Source of the DNA: Axinella damicornis
Lineage: Eukaryota; Porifera; Demospongiae; Axinellida; Axinellidae
Reading direction: 5' to 3'
NCBI GenBank assembly: GCA_963931865.1
Contig: OZ007515.1
Coordinates: 8,848,685 to 8,912,684, forward strand
Length of the DNA: 64,000 nt
Below the pieces are notes generated by a model. It ran no database searches, was not told where the DNA came from, and saw only the letters and a program-made list of their open reading frames with translations. Below are positions 46,480-56,953 of the stretch, in pieces. Each line of letters begins with the position of its first letter. Within the stretch, counting starts at the first letter, position 1. The position numbers were made by a program, and so were the translations under genes.

Positions 46480-47468
46480 TTAAGGTAGGAAACACGGCAT
46501 CGGCGAAATCGCGCAATTTTGCTCATGAATAATTAATGAAATGACATCACTCGCATACAGTTATTTAGAGTTATTGATCTGTTTACGTTTTCCCATGGCG
46601 GCAACCGGAATAAACAAGGGGGGCTTCTCTCTTTGATGCGGCTAGCGGCCCTTTCGAGTTTCAAATCGGTACTCTGATGTGGCCGTGCGGTACTTTGAAG
46701 ATTTGTTTGAACACTCTTTTTTTTTTTTTTTTTTTTCTTTTTTTTTAAGTAAGAAGCTATTCTGGCTTATTGAATGTAACGATGGGCTATCTGAGGGTGA
46801 ATAGCTAGGTGGAGTGAGCAGGAATGTTTGTGGGTCTGCTGAAGTGGCCGAAGAACAGCCTGGAAAGTGAACAGCCTCCGACAGCTCCCTGGCCAAGGTA
46901 CTCTAGAGAGTTGACCTTTCGGCATTACAGGCCCCGCCCATTTTCGTGTTAGGGCGAATTTGGCTGGTTTGGTAGCTGGACTGGGCTGGTGAGAGGGAGT
47001 AGATGTGTGGCCAAAACTCAGTAACCGAGAGGTGAACGTGGAAAAGCATCCCTAGTTTTGCAGGGGGTAGGTTGACCTTTTGGAAACTGGCATTGGCTTT
47101 GGTCTGTTTTAGTTGGTGTGCGTGGAATTTTTTTTGAAAGCCTAGGGTAGCCAAACCTCTGTTTTTGAGGGTGGCAGTGAGTTTTGGGCTGTAGCCTGCA
47201 AGTGAGGAGAGCAGGTGGTAAATCCATCCGTAGTTTTTGGGCCTGTTTTGTGTGTGTATTGATGATGGGGTCAGAGTGTGGGTGGGGCCTTGGAGAGGGT
47301 CCAAATTTTCAGTTTCGTAGAGGGCCTTAAAATTGAGTTTTAGGGCATTTTCAAGCAGAGGGAGCAGTTTGATGCAAAGTATTGCTGAAACTTGTGTACG
47401 CTTTGATGCTGCCCATTTATCCATCAACTTGGTTTCGGAGATCGCGGTACCCATGTTTCCTACCTTAA
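46480..47468. mobile_element. Compact TTAA element, array-free copy
   Basis: TTAAGGTAGGAAACA at 46480–46494 and its inverse at 47454–47468, total 989 bp. It aligns with the two arms of 292–14912. At the place where that copy carries the 13.6-kb array this one reads poly(T) then TAAGTAAGAAGC (TAAG at 46746–46749 and 46750–46753). It is therefore the empty, or excised, form of the composite element. Confidence 0.9.
46903..47454 (-). CDS. 183-aa ORF of the TTAA element (copy 2), unknown function
   Basis: Same protein as at 14347–14898 (starts MGTAISETKLMDKWAASKRT). A second ORF (46642–46896, starting MARELSEAVHFPGCSSATSA) begins 6 bp after its stop and runs through the poly(T) tract as a lysine run. 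No known domain is seen in either. Confidence 0.35.
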   Translation of the reverse strand: MGTAISETKLMDKWAASKRTQVSAILCIKLLPLLENALKLNFKALYETENLDPLQGPTHTLTPSSIHTQNRPKNYGWIYHLLSSLAGYSPKLTATLKNRGLATLGFQKKFHAHQLKQTKANASFQKVNLPPAKLGMLFHVHLSVTEFWPHIYSLSPAQSSYQTSQIRPNTKMGGACNAERSTL

Positions 47469-47535
47469 TAAATAGTCTGCTATAATCTAGCCTCGTTCCC
47501 AGGCCCGAGACATTTTGCCCTAATTTTTATCCGTT
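47469..47535. other. Orphan TIR end
   Basis: TAGCCTCGTTCCCAGGCC at about 47489 has no partner end nearby; a decayed copy of the window-wide TIR family. Confidence 0.5.
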
Positions 47536-47835
47536 TTTGGCAAATAATGTTGTTGCCAAACTGTGCCAAACATGGTAGTTATATGAATAGATTCATATAC
47601 TTGCCATATTTGGCAAATAATGTTGTTACCAAATTGTGCCAAACATGGTAGTTATATGAATAGATTCATATACTTGCCATATTTGGCAAATAATGTTGTT
47701 ACCAAATTGTGCCAAACATGGTAGTTATATGAATAGATTCATATACTTGCCATATTTGGCAAATAATGTTGTTCCCAAATTGTGCCAAACATGGTAGTTA
47801 TATGAATCTATTCATATACTTGCCATATTTGGCAA
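47536..47835. repeat. 73-bp satellite, about 4 copies
   Basis: CATGGTAGTTATATGAATAG recurs at 47571, 47644, 47717 and 47790, exactly 73 bp apart. Each unit holds two palindromes, TATATGAATAGATTCATATA and TTGCCATATTTGGCAA. In the fourth unit the 6-base centre of the first palindrome is inverted (ATAGAT becomes ATCTAT). Confidence 0.88.
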
Positions 47836-47971
47836 CGGAATATCCTAGGACAGATGTGCGCCACTTTTGGCAACTATGGGAAACCGTGTCAAGTTTTAGC
47901 CGTTTTTGGCTAGTAACGGGTGTACCAAAAGTTGCAAGAAATGGCAACCAAACATACCTGCCTAGTACATT

Positions 47972-48357
47972 TAGCCTCATTCCCAGCCATTCCCACCGCC
48001 AGTATTTCATCGATTCCAGTATGAAATATGGCGGGGGAATGCCTGGGAGATCTGGTCACGTGTGATGACATCAGATAGCTCTAGATAGATGGTAGACACA
48101 CGGGGGGCGGTGCCCAACCTTCGCGTCGATCCGTCCTCGGCGTTGTGAACAACTAATGGTATCGATCGTCTGCCTAGCGAATGCTTTGACATCCAGCCTT
48201 TGGATGGACAGTACAAGACAGGATGTTGAGATTCTTCATTGGGCACCACCCTCTGTGTGTCTACCACATGGCTATCTGACAGCACCGCACGTGACCAGAT
48301 CTTCCGGCCTTCCCCTGCCGTATTTCATACTGAAATACTAGTAGTAGGAACGAGGCT
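47972..48357. mobile_element. Diverged TIR-family element
   Basis: TAGCCTCATTCCCAGCCATT at the left and GGAACGAGGCTA at the right. Inner inverted blocks TATTTCAT…AGTATGAAATA, CCGGCCTTCCCCTGCC and AGATCTGGTCACGTG are visible. No matching flanking repeat remains. Confidence 0.55.
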
Positions 48358-48540
48358 ATACTCCCGTAGAAAAGTTTTCCCAGATTGATTGTAGCTACAG
48401 GCCATCAGAAATTGACACCTACTAAGTGGCTGTAGCCTAAGCCAACTAATCAGGTCAAAGTCCACCCTAGCAACCAGCGCCCTTAGGCCTACTGGTAAAT
48501 TGCACTCGTTGCTCATTACTTCACCTGTTGATTGTGCAAT

Positions 48541-48959
48541 TACCGTAGTGTACGTATCAAGCGCCCACCACGGATCAACCGCCCACCCCCCTGTTTTGGC
48601 TCAAGTTCCTGCACAGGGTCCAAAAGCAGTGTAGTAAGGGCCCACCCATCACAAAAGTTTTGAGCAGCATTTCTTAACCTCTGGGCGAGGTTGTGCATTC
48701 AAAAAGGCCGATTTACAGTCAACTACGGCGAGCTTAAAGACGCGCGATCAATTTCTATGCGTGAAAAATGGACTTAGATATTCATAGCCGGTCATTGGTA
48801 TTCACAGCTTACCGCAGCGCTTGTTGTTTATACAGTGCTGAATGGATGGGCGGATACTACATGCCTAAGTAGTCTGAGTACGCATCTAGCGCCCACCCCC
48901 TTGTTCAGCGGGATTCTATTGACCCTGACCCCTGGGCGCTTAATACGTACACTACGGTA
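48541..48959. mobile_element. TA-flanked MITE (CCGTAGTG ends)
   Basis: TACCGTAGTGTACGTATCAA plus GCGCCCA at the left is inverted at the right (TGGGCGCTTAATACGTACAC followed by TACGGTA). TA flanks both sides. The interior contains GTTCCTGCACAGGGT, shared with the element at 51981–52839, so they are one family. Confidence 0.75.
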
Positions 48960-50036
48960 TTCCCAAATTGCACCCATGCAAATCCGTGTCTTCCTCTAGT
49001 CTGCCAATGGTTAGGGTCATAGCCATCAGATCAGTTTGATCAGTGGCTATACTCAGATGCAGACACTGCATAGTTAAGGTTGCCCACTAGGGGGGTCTGG
49101 AGGCATGTTCAGCCCTGAATTTCTTCCTATACATAGGCTACTTCTCAAGATAAACCAATGATTGCAGCAGGTACCTATGTAATGAGGCACCTATAAAGAA
49201 TAGTCTGAATCACCGCCTTCACAAGCTAGACCCTCCCAAGTGGGACTTTCCACTGACGTGGCTACATCTCGTTTCATGTGTCCATACCCATTACATCATC
49301 AATGAAAACAAACTTGAAATAATAAGTACAGAGGTTTTCAAAGATCTTGCAACTGAATTTGTAGAACGGAAGTCACATGACAGCAGTTCTCTGACCAATC
49401 AGCGTCTAGTAGTCACAAGTTGTCATACATGCGAGCTAAGTACAGTAGATAGACTAGCAGACTCAGTCATTTCCAGGCAGCGTTTATGACTCACAGTTGA
49501 ATGCTGTACCGCAGGAAGTTAATTCGACAGCTTCAGCAAGTGATTCGACCGCAAAGCGCCCAATCGCGCCTTCTTACTAGTCAGCCTTGTGGATCTACCG
49601 GTGATCGGTGTACAGAATACCATTGTAGGACCCGGCGTAAGTCTTGCTGTAAGCGCTTGTCCGCCCTGGTTCACACGAAGCCATTTTCTGTGAGATCGAG
49701 AGCGCTCGAGCTCTTACGATTTGAATTTGCATTCACGTGACTTCCGGTGTTTCATTCTAATTCTGGCGCCTGAAAATTGCAAGGACTCCGGAAACCTCTG
49801 TACTTCCTTTGTTAGTTGAATGGAATAAAATTACTGTCCCCATTATTACTTTGCTCCTCGTATGAAGGTCGATAATTAGCTGACCGTTAAGAGTCGGATG
49901 AGTTGTCTCATCATCAGTAATGCTCAACTTGTGTGAATATTTAGCACTTACTGATCCTTTGCTTGGAGTTTCCTTCACTCAGTTGGGACTGCTGGCTGTA
50001 AACTAAGTGGGATGGGCTGAGGAGGCACTGTGGGTG
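48960..50036. other. Intergenic, nothing recognised
   Basis: Ordinary sequence with short ORFs only; a 79-codon ORF at 49501 and a 73-codon minus-strand ORF at 49757–49978 have no recognisable features. Confidence 0.45.
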
Positions 50037-50041
50037 AATAT

Positions 50042-50501
50042 CCAGTCCTGTCAAGTCTCACGCATCCTGCGTGAGACACACGCATTTACATGTCATCTCA
50101 CGCTCACACGCATGCTTATCCAAATCTCACGCATTTGCACCGCGCATGTTACTGTTGATTTTGGCTCCCTTTGAACACTGAAGCACAAAGTAGCAAGCAT
50201 TTCATTGACTTCCCTTAAGTGGATACTGACAGGTTTCTCAATGATTATACCACTTACATGACACGTGTTCAAGTTCTCAGCTCGAGGCAACAACGAATTT
50301 GATAGTGAAGTTGTTTAGAAGAATGAATTTCTGCCTGGACCTTGACCTTCACAGGTCAAATTCGTAATTGTGAAGGGTATTTATTGTGTCATGAGTTTAA
50401 ATTGGATGGGTGTTCATGGGGTCTCACTCATTTTGTGCCAATCTCACTCATTTTGAGGTGGGGTCTCACTCAAGCGAGGCTGCTGACCTTGACAGGTCTG
50501 G
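50042..50501. mobile_element. 460-bp MITE with CCAGWCCTGTCAAG ends
   Basis: CCAGTCCTGTCAAG at the left and CTTGACAGGTCTGG at the right, one mismatch. Flanked by AATAT (50037–50041 and 50502–50506). The left interior has repeated CTCACGC words and the right TCTCACTCA words. Confidence 0.6.
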
Positions 50502-50506
50502 AATAT

Positions 50507-51241
50507 CATAAAGCAAGGCTGTGAATTCATTTTGTATAACAATTATAGCATGTCAGACTATGTTTACATTGAACCCTACCACATAACAATCAACCAATAT
50601 CAATCAATCAATTTAATGTCACCTGCAGAAACCAGCCAGCCCACGAGGACATAGTCTATAATGTCATTCAGACTAGTGGAGATGTGGATGACTAGATACC
50701 GTTGGCAGCTTCAGATGTGACATCAGCAGTGGCACTATAGTTAACGGGGTACCCATTGGCTGGAAGTAAATCTAATTACCATGTATGAGATTCCTGGTGC
50801 AAATTTACTATCCACAGCTTTTGTCTCAAATAAGGTAATTGAGACGGAAATAATCCTTCTGTCTAGATGGAGAACCATGTTTGGGAGAGAGCAAAGGCTG
50901 ATATTCGCTGCAAGAGAAGTGAGCTCTCGCAACACACTTCGTAGAATCCCATTTTCCAGTGTACTTTGGTCGCTAGTTGGAGATGTGTGACATATAACTG
51001 GTTCATTTATAGCTCTTGCCCTCGACATTCATGCTGTGTCTGAAGCAACACCGCGAGAACGGTTTGTAGAATGCACTCAGAATTTACAAATGTAGGACTG
51101 TGTGGGAGGGATCAAGACGTTCATGTAGCCACGCCCTTGAAAGAAGTTTGTCTTTCAAGAAGTGGTGGGTCTGAATAGTTTTGAGTACAGCGCTGCACTT
51201 TGTGCTAGGCGGTGTAAGAATTGGCTTGGGATGCAAGAATG
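50507..51241. other. Intergenic, nothing recognised
   Basis: A 95-codon minus-strand frame (50741–51028) is the only sizeable ORF and is not recognised. CAATCAATCAAT near 50600 may be a short tandem tail. Confidence 0.4.
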
Positions 51242-51625
51242 TAGCTTCGTTCCCCGCTAGGCTCTCCCATGCGCGAGCAAAAATTGAAAGGAAGGGGAAT
51301 ATTTTGTCACATGAGAAACGTCACGTTTGATCAAAACCGCAATGAATTGTGGCCGAATTGAACGCCAAAACGACCCGTTTCCAGGTTTGTATGAGTCGTT
51401 CTCGACACTTACTGTCCACATAGACTGCCAAAGCAAGGCTACCGTCGATCTCCATGCAGCTAACGGTCAAGCGCTGAATGAGTCGGCTTCGCGCTGCAAA
51501 TTTGCGGTCGGTGTACCTTCTCTAGCCTTCTCTCTACCCTGACGTCACGCACGTGATAAGTTATCCCACGCTATTTCTGTACTGTAAGTGACGAAAAGCT
51601 GGGCGATGGCCTGGGAATGAGGCTA
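51242..51625. mobile_element. TIR element, 384 bp, 9-bp TSD
   Basis: TAGCTTCGTTCCCCGC… at the left and GCCTGGGAATGAGGCTA at the right are diverged members of the TAGCCTCG-type ends. Exact 9-bp flanks GCAAGAATG lie at 51233–51241 and 51626–51634. The interior has a 71-codon ORF of unknown type. Confidence 0.8.
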
Positions 51626-51980
51626 GCAAGAATGTAGTGCTGTTATTGTATGGTATACGCGGGTACCCGTAACCTTAAGGTTGTTCTAAAGTATGGTTCC
51701 TTGCTAAAGTGAAAAGGCTGAAAATTTGAAGATCTGGTTTTCTCCTGGGAAGAGTTATTGAGCCTGTGACAGACTTCTCAGCTGAATACATTACTTCTGC
51801 GTCCTTGATTTGGACCCACCTTTCCTCCTGCTGTTTCTTACCGCTGGAATGGCTATGCATATCAAAAGTTGTGGAATGCCTAAGTGTTGCAAGCCACACC
51901 TTTGCAGGGTGTGGCTAGGAAATGCCCACTTCAGCTTTTTTGCCATGCCCACGTACATTTTGTATTGTCATTACAGCTAT

Positions 51981-52839
51981 TACCGTAGTGTCCCGCTAAT
52001 ACGCCCCCTTCAAAAAAACGCCCTCCCCCTCTTTTTCGCCCAAGTTCCTGCACAGGGTAGTTTGACTCGTTATAACACCCCCCTGGTGAGCGTCTTTTTT
52101 TTTTTCTTTCTTTTTTTTTATATGAAAATTTATGCAATATATAGACATTGCAAAGGACATACAGTAGCCACAGGCTAACTTAAGTATACCCAACAAAAAA
52201 ATAGTTAACTATTGCGATACAAACAATTAGTAAGAGAAAACTTAAATGCTGACGGAGTACATGCATGCGTAATATTGGCAGGTAGTTTATTCCATAAAGC
52301 ACAAGTGTGAGGGACAAATGAATGTAAAAACAAATTAGTGCGAGCAAATGGTACAAACACACCGTATAAGGAAAATATACATGTCTTCTGGAATATCTAA
52401 CCAACACGTGCGCAACTTTGCAGATCGTCTCTCAGATCGAGTAGTCATCGTTGACGCCGACGGTACAAGTCATCTCGCTGCCACTCTTCCGTAGGAAATA
52501 CCAGGAAATGTTCCGTGGTTCATGACCGACAGTATTGCTGTTCTTGAGGATGGAGGCTACGCACAGCGAAGTCGTCGTGAATCTTATGACCCTCGAGTTG
52601 AAGTGCAGCTCTTCTCGCCGATGTAGGGAGACCACGCATGATGACCACGAACTGTACGGGCGATGGTTTGTACTTTTGTAACTGTGAACATGAACCTTGG
52701 CAGTGTCATAAACGTAGCGAAACTTTTTGAGGGGGCGTATAATCGAGACTAATTGCGTACTCGAAAATACGCCCCCTCCCCTCTTTGGGCTGGATGTAGT
52801 GTACAAAGTAGGGGGGCGTATTAACGGGACACTACGGTA
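51981..52839. mobile_element. TA-flanked MITE containing a LINE 3' end
   Basis: TACCGTAGTGTCCCGCTAAT plus ACGCCCCC at the left is inverted at the right (GGGGGCGTATTAACGGGACA followed by CTACGGTA). TA flanks both sides. The interior GTTCCTGCACAGGGT links it to 48541–48959. A minus-strand LINE fragment with a poly(A) tail interrupts it at 52093–52400. Confidence 0.75.
52093..52400 (-). pseudogene. LINE 3' fragment with poly(A)
   Basis: The minus-strand frame reads GVFVPFARTNLFLHSFVPHT then CALWNKLPANI and SAFKFSL, the characteristic ending of CR1/L2-type LINE reverse transcriptases (…R.…W N.LP…FK…). A poly(T) run on the plus strand (52093–52119) is its poly(A) tail. It is 5'-truncated to about 0.3 kb. 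Confidence 0.7.
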
Positions 52840-52846
52840 CACCTGA

Positions 52847-52910
52847 GGGGGGGGGGGGGGCAAGCCCCCCCCCCCCCCCAAATATTTAGGGGGGGCATCG
52901 CCCCCCCCTA
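52847..52910. repeat. Alternating poly(G)/poly(C) palindrome
   Basis: G14, CAAG, C15, AAATATTTA, G7, CATCG, C8: consecutive complementary runs just right of the MITE at 51981–52839. Confidence 0.85.
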
Positions 52911-53074
52911 ACTCCTAGCAGCTAGCTACTATTAAACAGCCGATGGCTGCCCTATACTTAGTACTAGGCTGACTTAGCCTCGTACCCAGGCCCGACCGCA
53001 CTCGGTCAACCTTTTGTGTAACCCTGTCATTTTGTGACGAAATAAATTCACCGCCCGAAAAAGAAAGGGCCGGG

Positions 53075-55450
53075 TATCAAAGTTCAAAGTTCAAAGTTGA
53101 TCGATGAAGCCCAAGTGAGCACGATATAAATGTACAAATCAGACATACAGATTTTTAAATTTAGATAAGAAGTCTAAGTGGAGTTGCTCTAGTAGGCTCA
53201 ATAGTTTATTGCCGTCAAGTCCAGGTTCCAGGTGAAGTTCACCACCATGATGGCAAAGGATGTGATCCAGCACGGTGGACTGAAGAGGAGCAGTGTCACA
53301 CAACTGACAAGGTCGGCTTCCCCTACCGTGGTGGCTCATTGCTCTGCTGAGCATCTGCAGTCCCCTAACGGCCTTCCCTCCACAGTTCAGGGCACCATCC
53401 CACAATCTGGCCCATCCAATCCGACTTGCCACCTCGGCAATCACTGGAGCCTTCTCCCAGCATCTGCCCACAAGCTTCAGTCTGTCTCGTTGATAGATCA
53501 CCTCTTTCATCTCCCTGACCGAAACCGCACTCCTGCTCATGATCGAATCAACATACAGCATTCCAAGTGACTCTTCTAACTCTCTGCACTCTCTCACTAA
53601 ACACAAAGATTCAACGTCATCACAAAGTGCCTCCAGGACCCGTGCACTGAGACTTCCGGAGTCACTCTCCACCACCCGCCGCAGAAATCCCAACTTAGTC
53701 ACCAAGAGCCTGCTCCTCATTGTTGGCACCTCCAGGGCCGTGATGGCAGCAGTGTTAGAGTGATGCTTCGGCCACTTCAGTATCCTTTTTGCCAGCTCCC
53801 CCTGGAAGGTCTCCAACTTCTCAATCAATCCCTCTGTCACAACCCAGTTTTCACTCCCAAACAACAAGATTGGCATCACACAACTCTCTAACACAGATCT
53901 GGACGAGAGTGGACTGATATCACCCTGGAACGCACCAATGCTGCCATAGAGGAAGAAGGCACGCCGAGCTTTCACAATATTCTCCTCAACTGATTTCGCT
54001 GCCACGAGATCACCCTTCCACCAGTACCCCAAGCACTTGCCAACATCGCCTGCTGGTAGGACAGACCCATCCACCTGACAAGTTGGGAGAGCAGCGCTCC
54101 GATCCCTAGAGAACATAACAATCTCGCACTTGCTGAGATTCAACCTGAGAAAGTTCTCATCCGCGAAAGCTTTCACTAGTGCCACCTGCCGCTGCAAAGA
54201 CTCCTCACTTGTAGCCAATGTCCTTATGTCGTCAGCGTGCAGATAACCTCCAGCATAGTACCTGTTGACAGACAGACCAACCCCAGATGCCTGCAGCTGC
54301 CTCAACAGAGGGTCCATCACAAGGAGAAACAGTGCTGGGGACAACACTGACCCTTGCTTTACTCCCCTCTCCACCACAAATCTCTCTGAGACCACTCCAT
54401 CAACCTTCACCTGGCAAGAACCCCCCTCATACCAACTGCTCAGCAACCTCCACATCTTGCCATTCACCCCAACATCATACAACTTCTCCAACAGCACTGG
54501 GTACTCGACCGAGTCAAAGGCCTTCTGCAAGTCATACAGACACATATAGACACGACTCCCTCCTCTCAGGTACCTGGCAATGATCTCTTGGGTGGCGAAG
54601 ATGGCATTCGCACATGATACTGCCTTCCTATAGGCCGATTGGTTCACATGGGGAAGACCCGCTTCCATGAAAACCGGTTGTAGCCGCTGCAAGACCAAGA
54701 ACTCCAGGACCTTAGCCACCATGGACGTGAGTGTCACCCCTCTGTAGCTATCCACACTGAGGGGGTCTTTCCCACCACCCTTGTAGACTGGCACTATGAG
54801 CCCCCTCTTCAACACATCTGGTACCACCTCCAGCTCCACGACAGCATTCAAAATCCTCCACAACCAAGTGACCACAGCTTGCCCGCCAGCTTTCAAGTGC
54901 TCTGCCATCAAACCATCTGGACCTGGTGCTTTCCTACCCTTCAGCCTCATGATTGCCCTCATTACCTCGTCAACTGTAAAAGGCACATCCAATAGCATCT
55001 CTTCGTTCACATGGGACTGTGACTCTAGTATCTCAACTCTCCGCTTCAACTCACACAGGTCTGGAATGCTCTCTACCCTGGACTTTGCCAGCTTCTGGAA
55101 ATGCTCCACCCAAACCTGAAGGAGTGTCTCAGGGTCCTGTACTATATCCCCCCCCCCCCCCACAGCCAATTTAGCACACCTTGACTTCCTCCTCTGTGGA
55201 GACTTAAATCTTCTACCATCCCCAGCTGCAAACATCCTGTCTCTTCTCTGCATCCGTAATCTCTCTGACCTTGCCGCACAGAACCTCACTCTCTTCCTCA
55301 CTGCTCGACGCAATCTGCCCTTCTCCTCAAAGAGTGGCCCCTCAGATGGACTCCCAGCATCTTTCCATGCCACACGGGCTGCCCTACTTTGAGCACACAG
55401 ACAACTCAGAGTATCGTCTCTCCACCTAGTCCTCCTCCGTGGCTGCTAGG
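53075..55450 (-). mobile_element. 5'-truncated LINE (non-LTR retrotransposon)
   Basis: Its 3' end has the short tandem tail (CAAAGTT)n on the plus strand at about 53079–53099, a common way for CR1, L2 and RTE LINEs to end. The coding frame is open upstream to a stop near 55450 and starts in the middle of the protein, with no endonuclease domain. It lies inside the 52975–55975 TIR element. Confidence 0.8.
53139..55373 (-). CDS. LINE reverse transcriptase ORF, 744 aa, N-terminally truncated
   Basis: The ORF includes KGRKAPGPDGLMAEHLKAGG (RT motif 0/1 region), LIVPVYKGGGKD, SYRGVTLTS, YDLQKAFDSVEYPVL, GVKQGSVLSPALF and GGYLHADDIRT. The catalytic YADD is HADD here, keeping both aspartates. The C-terminus has CQLCD…LDHILCHHGGEL, a CCHH-type zinc-binding motif. 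The frame is open with no stop, so the insertion is fairly young. The true ORF began further upstream and would have carried an endonuclease. A retrotransposon protein, not a host gene. Confidence 0.85.
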   Translation of the reverse strand: MAWKDAGSPSEGPLFEEKGRLRRAVRKRVRFCAARSERLRMQRRDRMFAAGDGRRFKSPQRRKSRCAKLAVGGGGDIVQDPETLLQVWVEHFQKLAKSRVESIPDLCELKRRVEILESQSHVNEEMLLDVPFTVDEVMRAIMRLKGRKAPGPDGLMAEHLKAGGQAVVTWLWRILNAVVELEVVPDVLKRGLIVPVYKGGGKDPLSVDSYRGVTLTSMVAKVLEFLVLQRLQPVFMEAGLPHVNQSAYRKAVSCANAIFATQEIIARYLRGGSRVYMCLYDLQKAFDSVEYPVLLEKLYDVGVNGKMWRLLSSWYEGGSCQVKVDGVVSERFVVERGVKQGSVLSPALFLLVMDPLLRQLQASGVGLSVNRYYAGGYLHADDIRTLATSEESLQRQVALVKAFADENFLRLNLSKCEIVMFSRDRSAALPTCQVDGSVLPAGDVGKCLGYWWKGDLVAAKSVEENIVKARRAFFLYGSIGAFQGDISPLSSRSVLESCVMPILLFGSENWVVTEGLIEKLETFQGELAKRILKWPKHHSNTAAITALEVPTMRSRLLVTKLGFLRRVVESDSGSLSARVLEALCDDVESLCLVRECRELEESLGMLYVDSIMSRSAVSVREMKEVIYQRDRLKLVGRCWEKAPVIAEVASRIGWARLWDGALNCGGKAVRGLQMLSRAMSHHGRGSRPCQLCDTAPLQSTVLDHILCHHGGELHLEPGLDGNKLLSLLEQLHLDFLSKFKNLYV

Positions 55451-56328
55451 CTAAGACCAAGGGGGAGGGGCACATGACGCAGAATATTAAAGGCTATGTG
55501 CCGATGCTGTGACGCTGTATATATCGCTACCAGAACGAGATCGATCGAGCCGGGATATCACCAGAACTACACGGCAACTAGCGCTATACTGCCCTGTATT
55601 GCTAGCAATTCTTGCTAACTTACAGTTCACGACGAACAGTAATCCTTCGTAGCACACAGACGTTCAAACCTCGGTTGGTGAGCAGTGTAGAATCGTCTTC
55701 TTTGTGCAAACGGCCGAAATGGAGGCTACCTGTGCTGGCTGGAGACACTTACAGGAGTACTTAGCCACTGAAAGTCATGGGAGAGCGCTCAATCGTCGAA
55801 CTCCGTCGTTGCTCAGGAAAGCTGCACGGAACATATAGCGGTAGTACACGATTTTGACGTCATGGTTGTACGGATGTAACACGGTAGCCAACGATTTTCC
55901 CAAGATTTCTGGGAAACAGTGGATACCAGGCCCTTTCTTTTTCGGATCCAGCGGTCGGGCCTGGGTACGAGGCTATAGGCTGACTCGGCTAACCTTGTGT
56001 ACGTACGATGTACGCGAATCGAGTTGCTGATCTCGCGCAAGTCCAGCTATCGACGTGCCAGCGGCTGGCTAGCTAAAACCGAACGGCTTGGGAACGAGAC
56101 CGCAATCTAGTATACCCGTGTACGTACGTATATTACGTGGCGGCCCCGGGACCTGCAATCCTCGTACATCTGGAACTTGCAGTGCAAAAGCACGAAGGTG
56201 CCACGAGAGCCCATCCTGATAGCTGAAAAATGAAGGCGAAAAAAATTTTCCGCTCTAAGCGCGGACTGATCCATCATCGACGCTGCGCGCCTCTATGCAC
56301 TGCCTCCGGCAGGGTATAATATATCTTG

Positions 56329-56349
56329 CCCCCCCCCCCCCCCCCCCCC
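56329..56349 (+). repeat. Poly(C), 21
   Basis: Homopolymer in intergenic DNA. Confidence 0.9.
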
Positions 56350-56639
56350 GATTGTAAATACGTGCCGCCGCCCTTGATAAGGATCCCCTTCTCAAGAGTC
56401 ATTGTGGCTCTAGCCGGGCAGCCACACCCACTTTTTTGCAACTCGCTCTTTGTAATCGAAAAAACGTAAAAAAAAACGCAATCAAATGTCAGCCCCATCC
56501 ACAACTTACGATTTCTGTTGTTTATACTGGTCTTTTGGGGTTCAACCGCTCGCACAAGAAGTTAACTAATACTAATAGTAATACTGCTGACGGTGCTGTA
56601 AACAAATTCTGACATAACGTCATTGCTTGCGGCGCGCCC

Positions 56640-56701
56640 TAGTCTCGTTCCCAGACCATTTTTTGCACACGGAAGGGAAAAATGGTCTGGGAACGAGACT
56701 A
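56640..56701. mobile_element. 62-bp minimal TIR-family palindrome
   Basis: TAGTCTCGTTCCCAGACC and GGTCTGGGAACGAGACTA, continuing inward through ATTTTT. Flanks GGCGCGCCC and GGCGGACCC match at 7 of 9. End type as in 16740–17322. Confidence 0.75.
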
Positions 56702-56932
56702 GGCGGACCCCACCAAGACACTTGAATGGTGAAGGCGCGCTACTAGTGCTTATGCACAGCACGACATTTTTAGCCAAGTACAAAGCCTCACTGATGCCTG
56801 AAGTTCATTAACCCAGAATGAATGAATGAATGAATTTTATTTTTCGGTCTCGTCACATGACGGCAGGCCATAAACTTTGACCCATGGGACCACAGTACAA
56901 ACTGAGTTAATATAAAAACACATAATGGGATT

Positions 56933-56953
56933 GGGGGGGGGGGGGGGGGGGGG
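56933..56953 (+). repeat. Poly(G), 21
   Basis: Homopolymer in intergenic DNA. Confidence 0.9.

Larger units (their letters stand above)
52975..55975. mobile_element. 3-kb TIR element with 10-bp TSD, host of a LINE insertion
   Basis: TAGCCTCGTACCCAGGCCCG at the left and its inverse at the right. A second inverted block (CCGAAAAAGAAAGGGCC) lies further in. Exact flanks TAGGCTGACT at 52965–52974 and 55976–55985. Without the LINE (about 53075–55450) the element would be about 0.6 kb, like its siblings. The right interior has a plus-strand ATG ORF at 55719 (MEATCAGWRHLQEYLATESH), possibly captured sequence. Confidence 0.85.

Noticed and set aside
46642..46896. Lysine-run ORF of the compact TTAA element as a host gene
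   Set aside because: The lysines come from the poly(T) tract, and the frame differs in the composite copy; retained only as a note on the element.
53232..55119. Plus-strand ORFs within the LINE
   Set aside because: They are antisense shadows of the RT frame.
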